A stretch of DNA of 64,000 nt from DATHBD01 sp035296325. Lineage in GTDB: Bacteria > Actinomycetota > Actinomycetes > Mycobacteriales > Micromonosporaceae. Position 1 is the stretch's first letter; every line of letters starts with the position of its first letter. The position numbers and the translations under genes are program-made. The notes under the pieces are model-generated. The model made no database searches. It was not told the DNA's origin and saw only the letters and a program-made list of their open reading frames with translations. Below are positions 16,423 through 25,341 of the stretch, in pieces. Where the stretch lies: NCBI GenBank assembly GCA_035296325.1, contig DATHBD010000002.1, positions 1-64,000 of the forward strand, in the 5' to 3' direction.

Positions 16423-18891
16423 GTGTTCGGAGGACTGTTCCGCGGCCGCAGAGGCAGCCGGCGGAACGACGCTGTCGGATCGCCGCCGGCACCAACGCCG
16501 CCGGCTGAGGGAGCTGCGCCGGCCGAGGGAACTGCGCCGGCTGAGGGAGCTGTGCCCGCTGAGGCTGCCGCGCCGCGCGGCTGGGACTCGCTGCCCCCCC
16601 TGCGTACTGTCAGCGGACCGCCGCCGTCGAGTGTGGACACGGTGGCGTTCGGCCGGGGCCTGGTGAGCCGATCGGTCGTACAGCCGGCACTCCGTGCGCC
16701 GGAGCACGCCGTGGTGGCACACGGCGGTGGTGTGGTCCGGGGCCTGACCTCAGTGGTGGCCCGGCATGTCGAGGCGCCCGTGACCGCCGTTCCGGCACCG
16801 CCGCACCGCACCACGGCGGCGATCGCCGAAGATGACGTCAGCGATGACGTTCCGTGGCGGAGCCTGTCGCCGGCGACGGCCGACGACGGCGGGTCGTCAT
16901 TGTCGGCAGCCCGGACGGCCTCGCTGGCATCGGTTCCGGCACCACCCCCGCGCTCGTTGACACCGCCACCGAACGCTGCCCCGGCCGCGCCCGGTTTGAT
17001 CGTGCCGGACCCCGCTGCGTCCGTCGCCGCAGCGCCTGCCTCCGGAGCCACGCCGGCGCGCGGGATCCTGGCACCGCCGGCCGTCGCACCGCCGGCTGCC
17101 GTGGTCAGTTCGCCGGTGCAGCGCTCGGCAATCCGATCGGACCCGACGCCGCCACCGGTCGACCGTGCCGGTTCCCGGGGCGGGACACTCGCCCCGGATA
17201 GCGGCACGGGCCGCCCGGCACGTCAGATCGGTCTCGGTCGCCCGGTCAGCGGAGCCGCCGCACCCCGCCACGCGCCCGCACCGCGCGCGGTGCCCCGCGT
17301 GACCCCAGCAGCGCCGGCCGGGCTGCAGCCACCCCGTACGGTGACCGGCGACTCGCCGGCGACCAGCCCTGGGGTGGCCAATGCTGCCGTTCCGCTCGAT
17401 ACCGGTGCGGCGTCCGGCACGGTCATCCATCGATCGGCAGTCGCGGACCGCAACGCCCCGGATAGTGCCCCCGGGCCGGTCGTCGGCGCGCCACCCGCGC
17501 CCGACAGCGACGTGCTCGCGAGGGCGGCCCGCTCAGCCGATTCGTCGCAGACGGCACCCGAGTTCCGCGGTGCGCTCACCGCGTCCGGTCCGCCGGTGTC
17601 CGGTGCGCCCGCTTCGTCGGAGGCTGGCTCGCCGCCGATCGGGACCGTGCTGCCCGCCCCGGGCCGGGCAGGCCCGGGTGTGCCGACGGGCGCAACGTCC
17701 GGCCCGGGCGGCAATTCCATGGCCACGGCCGGGATGGTGCAGCGCGCCGCGATCCAGCCGACCGGTGTTGGTGCGGCGGCAACCGAATCAGGCCGGAACG
17801 AATCCGCAGTGGACAGTTCCGGATCGGTCGGCGTGGTTTCCGGCCTCCCGGTTTCGACGCCTTCCTCGTCCAGCTCGGCGCCATCCGGCGTTGAGCCCGT
17901 CGACGTGGCGCCCGCACAGGTTTGGGCGTCGACGTCGCCGACGATCGGGCGCGGCCCTTCGGTGCTGCGCGGTACCGTCCACCGCAGCGCGCAGGCCGGG
18001 GCCACCGAACCATTGCCGGGCGCGCAGACGTACTCCGCCGCAACGCCAACCGCCCGGCCCGCCACCGTGCCGCCTGCCACCGTGCCGCCCGCCACCGTGC
18101 CGCCCGCCACCGCGCCTCCCGCCACCGCGCCGTCTGACGCCGCGCCGGCGGCCGGCGCGCTTGCGGCCACCACGGCGCTTCCGGCCATGGCGCCGACCGG
18201 CGCCGCTGTCGCGCCGACGGGCGCCGCTGTCGCGTCGGTGGCGCGAAAAGACACCGGAGCGGCGGGTCCCCAGGCTCCGGCGGCACAGCCGATGGTCGAC
18301 TCGTCGCCGCCCTCGTCGGACCGCCGGGCCGCGCCGTCCGCTCCAGCCGGACCCCGGCCGGGGTCGATCGCGGTCGCCCGCCGGCTGGCGCCGACCCAGC
18401 TCGCTGCGATGTCTCCAGCGCGGTCCCAACGCAACGGGATGGACGTGCGCTCCGGGCCCGCCACCGGGCGGTCGGCCGCGATGACGCCGGGTGCGGGCTC
18501 AGGCTCGATCGGTGTGTTCCGGTCGCCGGCCGCCGCGAGCGCAGCCGCGGAGCCTGATCCCGGCGACATCGCGGTGAGCGCCGGGATGGCGGTCCGGGAC
18601 CCGGACGGCTCGGTGGTCTTCGGGCCGCGCCCGACTTCGGTTTTCCGGCAGGAGACGACCGCGCCGGCTGCGTCCGCGCCGGCATCCGGGCAGACGCAGG
18701 CCGCGCCGGCGGTGACCGTGCCGGTGGCGACGCCGGCAGTCACGCCGCCCGCGGCGACCGCGGACCGGGCGGCGCCGGCGCAGCCGGACCTCGCGGCGAT
18801 GGCCGACGAACTTTACGAACGCATCGAGCGCAGGCTGCGGACGGACCTGTTCCTGGAGCGCGAACGGCTCGGTTCGCTGGTGGATCCGTGA
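16423..18891 (+). CDS. 822-residue Ala/Pro-rich disordered eCIS protein, tape-measure candidate
   Basis: The start is GTG 16423 with GAGGAG 5 bases upstream. The protein is almost wholly low-complexity Ala/Pro/Ser/Thr/Gly, so mostly disordered. Two conserved-looking ends stand out: MFGGLFRGRRGSRR at the start and an amphipathic charged helix at the end (MADELYERIERRLRTDLFLE, residues about 794-813). Inside, a short basic motif recurs: VQRSAIR (232), VIHRSAV (334), VQRAAIQ (439), VHRSAQ (519), spaced about 80-105 residues, plus PPATV tandem repeats at about 547-568. No other gene in the locus could serve as the tape measure (Afp14/Pvc14), but a disordered tape measure would be unusual. Alternatives are a scaffold, a linker for cargo or a membrane tether. 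Confidence 0.75.
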   Translation: MFGGLFRGRRGSRRNDAVGSPPAPTPPAEGAAPAEGTAPAEGAVPAEAAAPRGWDSLPPLRTVSGPPPSSVDTVAFGRGLVSRSVVQPALRAPEHAVVAHGGGVVRGLTSVVARHVEAPVTAVPAPPHRTTAAIAEDDVSDDVPWRSLSPATADDGGSSLSAARTASLASVPAPPPRSLTPPPNAAPAAPGLIVPDPAASVAAAPASGATPARGILAPPAVAPPAAVVSSPVQRSAIRSDPTPPPVDRAGSRGGTLAPDSGTGRPARQIGLGRPVSGAAAPRHAPAPRAVPRVTPAAPAGLQPPRTVTGDSPATSPGVANAAVPLDTGAASGTVIHRSAVADRNAPDSAPGPVVGAPPAPDSDVLARAARSADSSQTAPEFRGALTASGPPVSGAPASSEAGSPPIGTVLPAPGRAGPGVPTGATSGPGGNSMATAGMVQRAAIQPTGVGAAATESGRNESAVDSSGSVGVVSGLPVSTPSSSSSAPSGVEPVDVAPAQVWASTSPTIGRGPSVLRGTVHRSAQAGATEPLPGAQTYSAATPTARPATVPPATVPPATVPPATAPPATAPSDAAPAAGALAATTALPAMAPTGAAVAPTGAAVASVARKDTGAAGPQAPAAQPMVDSSPPSSDRRAAPSAPAGPRPGSIAVARRLAPTQLAAMSPARSQRNGMDVRSGPATGRSAAMTPGAGSGSIGVFRSPAAASAAAEPDPGDIAVSAGMAVRDPDGSVVFGPRPTSVFRQETTAPAASAPASGQTQAAPAVTVPVATPAVTPPAATADRAAPAQPDLAAMADELYERIERRLRTDLFLERERLGSLVDP

Positions 18892-18904
18892 GGGGGGTGC
18901 ACCA

Positions 18905-19327
18905 ATGAGCGATCCGGCCAACAGTCTGCGGTTCAACGTGGTCATCGACGGCCACGACCTCGGCTCGTTCACCGCGCTCGACGGGCTGACGGCGGAGTAC
19001 GAGGTGCGCACGTACCAGGAGGGCGGCGAGAACGGCTTCGTCCACCAACTGCCCGGCCGGCTCAAGTACGGCAACATCAAGCTCTCCCGCCCGGTGGATC
19101 TCCGGTCCCGGGCGCTCGGCACCTGGTTCCGGTTGCTGGCCAAGGGCGTCGGCTCGCGGCGGCACACGGCGACGGTGGTGGCGTTCAACGACAACAGCGA
19201 AGCCATCGCCGAGTGGACGTTCGTCGACGTCTGGCCGGTGCGCTATGCCGGGCCGGCGTTCTCCGCCGAGACCGCCAAGGTGGCGACCGAGACGTTCGAG
19301 TTCGCCCACAACGGAATGCTGGGGTAG
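18905..19327 (+). CDS. eCIS tube protein 2 (Pvc5/Afp5-like)
   Basis: 140 residues. FNVVIDGHDLGSFTALDGLTAEYEV, then LPGRLKYGNIKLSRPVD, then TFEFAHNGML match the gp19-like tube fold. It is diverged from tube 1 (a longer N-terminus and no EEC motif). In Afp and PVC a second tube-like protein forms the first ring between the baseplate hub and the main tube; by position, immediately before the LysM adaptor, this one should do the same. Confidence 0.92.
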   Translation: MSDPANSLRFNVVIDGHDLGSFTALDGLTAEYEVRTYQEGGENGFVHQLPGRLKYGNIKLSRPVDLRSRALGTWFRLLAKGVGSRRHTATVVAFNDNSEAIAEWTFVDVWPVRYAGPAFSAETAKVATETFEFAHNGMLG

Positions 19328-19334
19328 GGGCGGA

Positions 19335-20021
19335 ATGGAACTGCCGAAGGCCAAAGCGTTCATCCAGGAGGCCCGCAACCCGCTGGCCCGGGTGAACTTC
19401 CACTTCAACCCGACCACCATCAGCTTCACCAAGACCGCGGAGTACCGGCGGGAGCCCAGCCAGGGTTCCGCTGGCGATCCTCCGGTGCAGTTCAAGGGCA
19501 GCGGGGCGACCCAGCTCAAGCTGCAGATCCTGCTGGACGCGATGGAGAAGCAGCCAACCGGCAGCGTGCAGTCCGAGGTGGAACGGCTGATGCGCTGGAT
19601 GAGTCCGGAGGACGACCCGAGCACCCACTCGCCCAGCCCTCCGGAGCTGCAGTTCACCTGGGGCTCGCTCACCATCAACGGGGCACACACGTTCAAGGGA
19701 CACCTGACCCAGGTCGACGTGACGTACGAGATGTTCGCCCGCGACGGCCGCCCGATCCGGGCGCAGGTCAACCTGACGCTGCAGTCCACGCCGCAACCGG
19801 CGGCTCGCACCAACCCCACCTCCGGCGGCGAACGCTCGCGGCGCAGCCACCTGCTGCGCCGCGGGGAGGCGTTGCACTCCGTCGCGTATGCCACCTACGG
19901 TGATGCGGCCCGATGGCGCGACATCGCCCGGGCCAACGGCATCGACAACCCGTTCCGGGTACGGCCCGGACGGGAACTGCTGCTGCCCGATCCCAACGAG
20001 CTCAACGGCGCCGGCGGATGA
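19335..20021 (+). CDS. eCIS LysM adaptor protein (Pvc7/Afp7-like)
   Basis: 228 residues from ATG 19335 with GGGGCGGA before it. The N-terminal part (KAKAFIQEARNPLARVNFHF, NPTTISFTK) is the conserved Afp7/gp53-like domain. The C-terminal about 55 residues form a LysM module (RRSHLLRRGEALHSVAYATY, RDIARANGIDNPFRVRPGRE, LLLPDP). It is thought to join the tube-initiator ring to the spike and to stabilise the baseplate. The stop overlaps the spike gene start by ATGA. Confidence 0.93.
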   Translation: MELPKAKAFIQEARNPLARVNFHFNPTTISFTKTAEYRREPSQGSAGDPPVQFKGSGATQLKLQILLDAMEKQPTGSVQSEVERLMRWMSPEDDPSTHSPSPPELQFTWGSLTINGAHTFKGHLTQVDVTYEMFARDGRPIRAQVNLTLQSTPQPAARTNPTSGGERSRRSHLLRRGEALHSVAYATYGDAARWRDIARANGIDNPFRVRPGRELLLPDPNELNGAGG

Positions 20022-21751
20022 ACGCCAAGACCTACGGCGCCCGCCCGATCCTGGTGGTGGCCGGAAGCCCGCTGATCGAGGCGGTACAGGCGTGCGTGCG
20101 GCAGGTCGTGGTGGAGACCGACGCGGGCGGCCCGGACTCGTGCCGGCTCGTCCTCGACGATCCAGGCCGCGACATGCTGGCGCGCAGCGGCCTCGACCTG
20201 CATGCCGAACTCACCGTGACGGCGGGTCGAGCCGGTGAGCAGACCGGCGTGCTGATCTTCGAAGGGCTGGTCTATCGGCTGGGATTCGACTTCGACGATC
20301 GGGGCGCGTTCACCACCGTGGTGGCCTACGACCGTTCGTACGACCTGTACAACGGCCTGCACACCGCGACGTACCAGAACGTCACCGACTCCGACCTGGT
20401 CCAGCGGCTGGCGCGGGAAGCCGGCCTGCAGACCGGTCAGGTGGAGCCGACCTCGGTGGTGCACGACCACGTGTCGCAGGTCAACGAGACGCACTGGAGC
20501 TTCCTGTCCCGGCGGGCCCGCGAGATCGACTACACGCTGCGGGTGCGCGGCACGAAGCTCGAGTTCGTCCGGTCCGCCGAGGCCGACGACGCGCCGGCAC
20601 CGGGGGACTACGCGACCGTCGACCGGCTGGCGCTGGTGCCCGGCGGCAACCTGGAGCGGCTCAGCGCCCAGGTCACCGCCGCCCAGCAGGTCACCGAGGT
20701 CGAGGTGCGGGGGTGGGATCCGCGTAACAAGCGCGCGGTGGTGGCCACCGCGCCGGCCCGTACCCGCAGCGCCAAGCTGACCGACGACGCCGCTGCCGTG
20801 GCGGGCCTGTTCGGCTCGCCCCGGCACGTCACAGTGGACGTGCCCCTGGCCAGTCAGGCCGACTGCGACGCGGTGGCGCAGGCGCAGGCGGAGCGGCTCG
20901 CCAGCACCTGCGTGTACGCCGACGGCGTGGCCCGCGGCGATCCGCGGATCGTGGCGGGCGCCGCGGTGAGCCTCGGCCAGACCGGCGGCCGGTTCGACGG
21001 GAAGCTGACCGTGTCGCGAGCGCGGCACACCTGGGACAACGTGGGATACCGCACCTCGTTCAGCGTCAGCGGGATGCACGACCGCTCGGTCTTCGGGCTG
21101 CTCGCCGGCGGGTCCGGGGTTGCCGGCGCCGCACGCGGCACCAGCCGGGTCGACGGTGTCGTCATCGGCATCGTCACCAACGCCTCGGACCCCGATGGCC
21201 GGGGCCGGGTGAAGCTGCGCTTTCCGTGGCTGTCGGCCGACTACGAGTCGGACTGGGCGCGGGTGGTCCAGATCGGCGCCGGGGACGGGCGGGGACTGCT
21301 GCTGCTGCCCGAGGTCAACGACGAGGTCCTGGTGACGTTCGAGCACGGCGACACGCGGCGGCCGTTCGTCATCGGTGGGCTGTACAACGGCGTGGACGCG
21401 CCGCCGTTCGACGAGGCGGTCGAAGCCGGGTCGGGGGAGGTGCAGGTGCGGGGCCTGCGCAGCCGTAAGGGCCACGAGTTGACGTTCCGCGACACCGACG
21501 GCGAGGAGCGCATCGAGATCGTCGCCAAGGACCGGAAGGTCACCATCGTGCTGGACGCCGCGTCGGGCGCGCTGCGGATCGAGGCCGAGGGCGACATCGA
21601 GGTCAGCGCCAAGGGAAGCGCCACCCTGTCCGCGAAGCAGGACCTCACGCTGGAGGCGAACGGCACGGCGACGGTGCGGGGCAGACGCGGCCTGAAGCTG
21701 GAGAGCAGCGGCGACGTCACCGTCTCCGGTACGACGATCCGACTGAACTGA
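20018..21751 (+). CDS. eCIS spike protein, VgrG/gp27-gp5-like (Pvc8/Afp8-like)
   Basis: 577 residues from ATG 20018. It has an N-terminal gp27-like region of about 350 residues (VYRLGFDFDDRGAFTTVVAY, SQVNETHWSFLSRRAREIDY), then a gp5-like OB-fold (GIVTNASDPDGRGRVKLRFP, NDEVLVTFEHGDTRRPFVIG, GLYNG), then a beta-helix of repeated short strands (RIEIVAKDRKVTIVLDAASG, IEAEGDIEVSAKGSATLSAK). No lysozyme domain is inserted. It forms the trimeric hub and spike. The start is fixed by the ATGA overlap. Confidence 0.95.
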   Translation: MNAKTYGARPILVVAGSPLIEAVQACVRQVVVETDAGGPDSCRLVLDDPGRDMLARSGLDLHAELTVTAGRAGEQTGVLIFEGLVYRLGFDFDDRGAFTTVVAYDRSYDLYNGLHTATYQNVTDSDLVQRLAREAGLQTGQVEPTSVVHDHVSQVNETHWSFLSRRAREIDYTLRVRGTKLEFVRSAEADDAPAPGDYATVDRLALVPGGNLERLSAQVTAAQQVTEVEVRGWDPRNKRAVVATAPARTRSAKLTDDAAAVAGLFGSPRHVTVDVPLASQADCDAVAQAQAERLASTCVYADGVARGDPRIVAGAAVSLGQTGGRFDGKLTVSRARHTWDNVGYRTSFSVSGMHDRSVFGLLAGGSGVAGAARGTSRVDGVVIGIVTNASDPDGRGRVKLRFPWLSADYESDWARVVQIGAGDGRGLLLLPEVNDEVLVTFEHGDTRRPFVIGGLYNGVDAPPFDEAVEAGSGEVQVRGLRSRKGHELTFRDTDGEERIEIVAKDRKVTIVLDAASGALRIEAEGDIEVSAKGSATLSAKQDLTLEANGTATVRGRRGLKLESSGDVTVSGTTIRLN

Positions 21752-21762
21752 AGGGAAGACCG

Positions 21763-22149
21763 ATGGGCGCACCCGCGGTGGTATCCGGTGACCAGGTGAC
21801 CGGCAACTGCCCCACCCACATGGTGCCGAATCCGTCCGGCTCGCCGACGCCGGCCGGGCCGCTGCCGTTCTCCGCGCCGCTGCTCACCGGCCTCGTGCCG
21901 ACCGTCCTGATCGGCGGAAAGCCGGCGGCCGTGCAGGGTTCGGGTGGCATCAACACGCCACCGCACGTGGGGCTGCACCCGAGTGACCCGTTCCTGGCCC
22001 CGCCCGCCCAACGCGGGCAGGTGCTCGCGGGCAGTACCACCGTGTACTTCGGCGGCCGGCCCGCCGCGTACAGCGGGTGCCAGGTCGGCACGTGCACCGT
22101 GCCGGGCCAGGTGGCCGGCTCGGCCGCGACCGTCCTGGTCGGACAGTGA
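21763..22149 (+). CDS. eCIS PAAR-like spike tip (Pvc10/Afp10-like)
   Basis: 128 residues, Gly/Pro-rich with short strands: AAVVSGDQVTGNCPTHMVPN-like opening, PTVLIGGKPAAVQGSG, GSTTVYFGGRPAAYSGCQVG. These are the repeating strands of PAAR proteins that sharpen the VgrG spike. No C-terminal toxin extension is present, so it would be a bare tip. It lies 11 bases after the spike gene. Confidence 0.9.
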   Translation: MGAPAVVSGDQVTGNCPTHMVPNPSGSPTPAGPLPFSAPLLTGLVPTVLIGGKPAAVQGSGGINTPPHVGLHPSDPFLAPPAQRGQVLAGSTTVYFGGRPAAYSGCQVGTCTVPGQVAGSAATVLVGQ

Positions 22150-22159
22150 GGAGGTCGGC

Positions 22160-22564
22160 GTGAGACCGGACAACAGCTTCGTCGGCACCGGGTGGAGCTG
22201 GCCGGTGGAGGCCGACGCCACGGGTGCGATCGCCCTCGTGTCCGGAGCCGGCGAGCTCGAGCAGGCGATGTACCTGGTCCTCGCGACCGCGCCCGGGGAG
22301 CGCCCGATGCGTCCGGAGTTCGGCTGCCGGCTCCAGGAGTTTGTCTTCGCGTCGGCCGACGCCAACACGGCCGCGTTGGTGGCCGCCGAAGTCCGGGCCT
22401 CGCTGGTGCGGTGGGAGCCCCGGGTCAGCGTGGAGGACGTACTGGTCACCACGGACGGCGACGAGTCGTCGACGTTGTGGATCGACGTTCGCTACACGGT
22501 GCGCTCCACCAACGACCGGCGCAACCTGGTCTTCCCGTTCTACGTGATCCCCGAGCACGAGTAG
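22160..22564 (+). CDS. eCIS baseplate protein, gp25-like (Pvc9/Afp9-like)
   Basis: 134 residues from GTG 22160, with GAGGAGG 5 bases upstream; the frame is open further upstream inside the PAAR gene. The gp25-like core is clear: ELEQAMYLVLATAPGERPMR, PEFGCRLQEFVF, VRWEPRVSVEDV and VRYTVRSTNDRRNLVFPFYV. gp25 proteins initiate sheath polymerisation on the baseplate wedge. Confidence 0.95.
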   Translation: MRPDNSFVGTGWSWPVEADATGAIALVSGAGELEQAMYLVLATAPGERPMRPEFGCRLQEFVFASADANTAALVAAEVRASLVRWEPRVSVEDVLVTTDGDESSTLWIDVRYTVRSTNDRRNLVFPFYVIPEHE

Positions 22565-22574
22565 GACCCCCCTG

Positions 22575-24617
22575 ATGAGTCTCCCCACGCCCAACCTCGA
22601 CGACCGCACCTTCCAGGAACTGGTCGACGAGGCCAAGCGGCACGTCCAGCGGCGGTGCCCGAGCTGGACCAACCACAACGTTTCCGATCCCGGTGTCACC
22701 CTCATCGAGGCGTTCGCCTGGATGACCGATCTGCTGCTCTACCGGCTCAACCGGGTGCCCGACCGGCACTACGTGAAGTTCCTGGAGCTGCTCGGGGTGT
22801 CGCTGTTCCCGCCGGCCGCGGCGCGGGCCGAGGTGTCGTTCCGGCTCTCGTCGCACCAGGACGTCGCGGTACGCATCGCCGCGGGCACCGTGGTGTCCAC
22901 CCGCCGCACGGCGACCGAGCATGCTGTCGCGTTCGCCACCACTGTCGACCTGGAGATCGTGCCGGGGATGTCCCGCGTCGTGGCAACGCAACTGGCCGGG
23001 CGCGAGCCGGTCGACCGTACGCCGGGCATGGGGGTGACGGGCGCGTTCGCCTGCTTCGCCGAGCGCCCGGAGCCGGGCGACGCCCTCTACATCGGGCTGG
23101 ACCGGCCGGCGCCGGCGAACCTGGTGCTGCTGCAGTTCGTCTGCACGGTCGGCGGCCACGGCATCGACCCGCATCACCCGCCGATCGTGTGGGAGGCGTG
23201 GAACGGCGACGGATGGGTCCGCTGTGACGTTGAGCGGGACACCACGCTGGGCCTCAACGTCTCCGGCGCGGTTGAGCTGCACCTGCCGGCCGGGCATGCG
23301 ACGTCGGCGGTCGGTGGGGCGGCCGCGGCGTGGCTGCGCTGCCGGGTGATCGAGCTGCCCGGCTACCCGGCGTACCGGTCGACCCCGCTGGTGGTGTCGG
23401 TCACGGCGGCCACCGTCGGCGGCGACGTGGAGGCGATCAACGGCGATCCGGTGGGCGAGGAGGTGCTGGGGCGCTCCGACGGCACGGCCGGACAGTCCTT
23501 CTTCGCGCTGCGCCCACCGGTGCTGCCGGTGCCCGGTGAGCCGCTGATCCTCGACGTCGGCACGCCCGCCGGACGGCGGGAGGAGGAGCAGGAGAGCGGC
23601 TGGACCGGTGCGGTCGAACCGATCGATGATCCGGACGCCGAGTTGCCGGTGGCGTGGCAGGAGTGGACCCAGGTCGAGTCGTTCGCCGACAGCGCACCGG
23701 ACAGCCGCCACTTCACGGTCGACGCCACCACGGGCGAGGTGCGGTTCGGGCCGGCGGTGCGGCAGAGCGACGGCACGGTCCGCCGATACGGCGCGGTGCC
23801 TGCCAAAGGTGCGGTGCTGCGGCTCGCCGGGTACCGCACCGGTGGCGGCTCCGCCGGGAACGTCGCCGCCGGCACGCTCAACGTGCTGCGTTCCTCGATC
23901 CCGTACGTCGCCTCGGTCTACAACCGCCGCCCGGCCGCCGGTGGGGTGGACGGCGAGACGATCGAGGAGGCGAAGCGGCGGGGACCGGTGGAGTTGCGCA
24001 GCCGCAACCGCGCGGTGACGGCTGAGGATTTCGAGCAGCTGACCCGGCAGGCGGCACCGGAGTTCGCGCGGGTGCGCTGCGTCCCGGTCACCACCGGTCC
24101 GGACGCGGGCGGCGTACGGATTCTGGTCGTGCCCGGCGTGCGCTCCGACGACGGTCGGATTCCGCTGGGCCGGCTGCGCCCGCCGGAAGCTGTGCGGGAG
24201 CGGGTGGTCCGCGCGCTCGACGAGCGCCGGGTGGTGGGCGTGCGCGCCAACGTGGAGCCGCCGAGCTACGTGGGCGTCCGGGTGGACGCCCGGGTGCGCT
24301 GCCGGCCGGACGCCGATCCGCAGCGGATCGAGAGCGACGCGGTCACCGCGCTGTTCGGGTACTTCAACCCGCTCACCGGTGGCCCGGACGGGCGTGGGTG
24401 GCCGTTCGGCCGGCCGGTGCAGGTCGGTGAGGTCTACGCGGTCCTGGGCCGGGTCGGCGGCATCGACTTCGTCGACGAGGCCGTACTGTTCCGGGTCAAT
24501 CCGGTGACCGGTGAGCTCTCCGACCCGCAGGACCGCATCGAGCTGGAACCCACCCACCTGGTGTTCAGCGTGGAGCATCAGGTGTACGCGACGGCCGAGC
24601 AGGGGAGCGTGCGATGA
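22575..24617 (+). CDS. eCIS baseplate J-like protein (Pvc11/Afp11-like)
   Basis: 680 residues. The start MSLPTPNLDDRTFQELVDEA, followed by NHNVSDPGVTLIEAFAWMTD, then LYRLNRVPDRHYVKFLELLG, is the classic opening of Afp11/baseplate J proteins. The rest contains RSRNRAVTAEDFEQLTRQAA and YVGVRVDARVRCRPDADPQR, also typical. It is a wedge component that changes shape to trigger contraction. The stop overlaps the next gene by ATGA. Confidence 0.95.
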   Translation: MSLPTPNLDDRTFQELVDEAKRHVQRRCPSWTNHNVSDPGVTLIEAFAWMTDLLLYRLNRVPDRHYVKFLELLGVSLFPPAAARAEVSFRLSSHQDVAVRIAAGTVVSTRRTATEHAVAFATTVDLEIVPGMSRVVATQLAGREPVDRTPGMGVTGAFACFAERPEPGDALYIGLDRPAPANLVLLQFVCTVGGHGIDPHHPPIVWEAWNGDGWVRCDVERDTTLGLNVSGAVELHLPAGHATSAVGGAAAAWLRCRVIELPGYPAYRSTPLVVSVTAATVGGDVEAINGDPVGEEVLGRSDGTAGQSFFALRPPVLPVPGEPLILDVGTPAGRREEEQESGWTGAVEPIDDPDAELPVAWQEWTQVESFADSAPDSRHFTVDATTGEVRFGPAVRQSDGTVRRYGAVPAKGAVLRLAGYRTGGGSAGNVAAGTLNVLRSSIPYVASVYNRRPAAGGVDGETIEEAKRRGPVELRSRNRAVTAEDFEQLTRQAAPEFARVRCVPVTTGPDAGGVRILVVPGVRSDDGRIPLGRLRPPEAVRERVVRALDERRVVGVRANVEPPSYVGVRVDARVRCRPDADPQRIESDAVTALFGYFNPLTGGPDGRGWPFGRPVQVGEVYAVLGRVGGIDFVDEAVLFRVNPVTGELSDPQDRIELEPTHLVFSVEHQVYATAEQGSVR

Positions 24618-25153
24618 GGGGGGCCATCGAGGGGATGGCGCCGCCCGAGTCGCTGGCGGCCGGGCTTCCCCCCGCCTTCTTCGGCAACGACTTCACCCGC
24701 GGCATGATCGAGGCGTTCGACCAGGTCCTCGTACCGGTGTTCGCGACCCTCGACGACTTCGACGCCTACCTCGACCCGCGGTACGCGCCCGAGGACTTCC
24801 TGCGCTGGCTCGCCGGCTGGCTCGGTTTCCCCCTCGATGAGCGGTGGCCGGCGGAGCGGCTGCGGGAGCAGCTGGCAGACGCGGTGGAGGCACTGCTGTG
24901 GCGGGGCACCGTACGGGGCGTCGCGGCGGCGGTACGGGCGTACACCGGTGTGCAGCCGGAGGTGCAGGACACCGGCGGCGTCAGCTCGTCGGCCCGGCCG
25001 CTCGGTCGGCTGCCCGGGGACCCACGGCCCCGGCTGGTGGTCCGGGTGCCGGCCGGCGGGTACGTGGACCCGGACGTACTGGAGCGAATCGTCGCCGAGG
25101 TGAAGCCGGCGCACGTCGCGCACGAGATCATCCTGTCCGAGCGGAGCGCCTAG
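24614..25153 (+). CDS. eCIS phage tail protein I-like (Pvc12/Afp12-like), last gene of operon 2
   Basis: 179 residues. FTRGMIEAFDQVLVPVFATL, DDFDAYLDPRYAPEDFLRWL, AGWLGFPLDERWPAERLREQ, and WRGTVRGVAAAVRAYTGV are the conserved tail-protein-I/Afp12 features, ending in a short beta domain. Afp12 joins baseplate wedges and, in systems that have one, carries the tail fibre. Here it is followed not by a fibre gene but by a carbohydrate enzyme. No terminator hairpin is obvious in the next 100 bases. Confidence 0.92.
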   Translation: MRGAIEGMAPPESLAAGLPPAFFGNDFTRGMIEAFDQVLVPVFATLDDFDAYLDPRYAPEDFLRWLAGWLGFPLDERWPAERLREQLADAVEALLWRGTVRGVAAAVRAYTGVQPEVQDTGGVSSSARPLGRLPGDPRPRLVVRVPAGGYVDPDVLERIVAEVKPAHVAHEIILSERSA

Positions 25154-25255
25154 CCAGGTGCCGCCCGCCTGCCGGGGCCGCCCGACGAGGCCACCGGGGT
25201 CAACCCGATATCGAAGATGGTTGACGCAGGAATCACCCCTGTGTCACCTTGCTCG

Positions 25256-25269
25256 TGTTAGCGCGAACA
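25256..25269. promoter_or_regulatory. LacI-type operator-like palindrome before GH43 gene
   Basis: TGTTAGCGCGAACA is an inverted repeat with one mismatch (TGTTAGC / TGTTCGC) about 73 bases before the GH43 start. It closely resembles the TGTTAGCGCTAACA-type sites of LacI-family sugar repressors in actinomycetes. Confidence 0.6.
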
Positions 25270-25341
25270 TTCTGCTCCCGGTTTCCCGCCATACCGGGAC
25301 ACCCAGCGCGGCACCCGCCACCGGTTTATGAGGAGTTGTCC

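Noticed and set aside
10506..25153. Prophage or type VI secretion system
   Set aside because: No capsid, terminase, portal, integrase or lysis cassette is present, and no TssJLM membrane complex, ClpV or TssB/C pair. AAA+ Pvc15-like, DUF4255 and DUF4157 genes point to eCIS.
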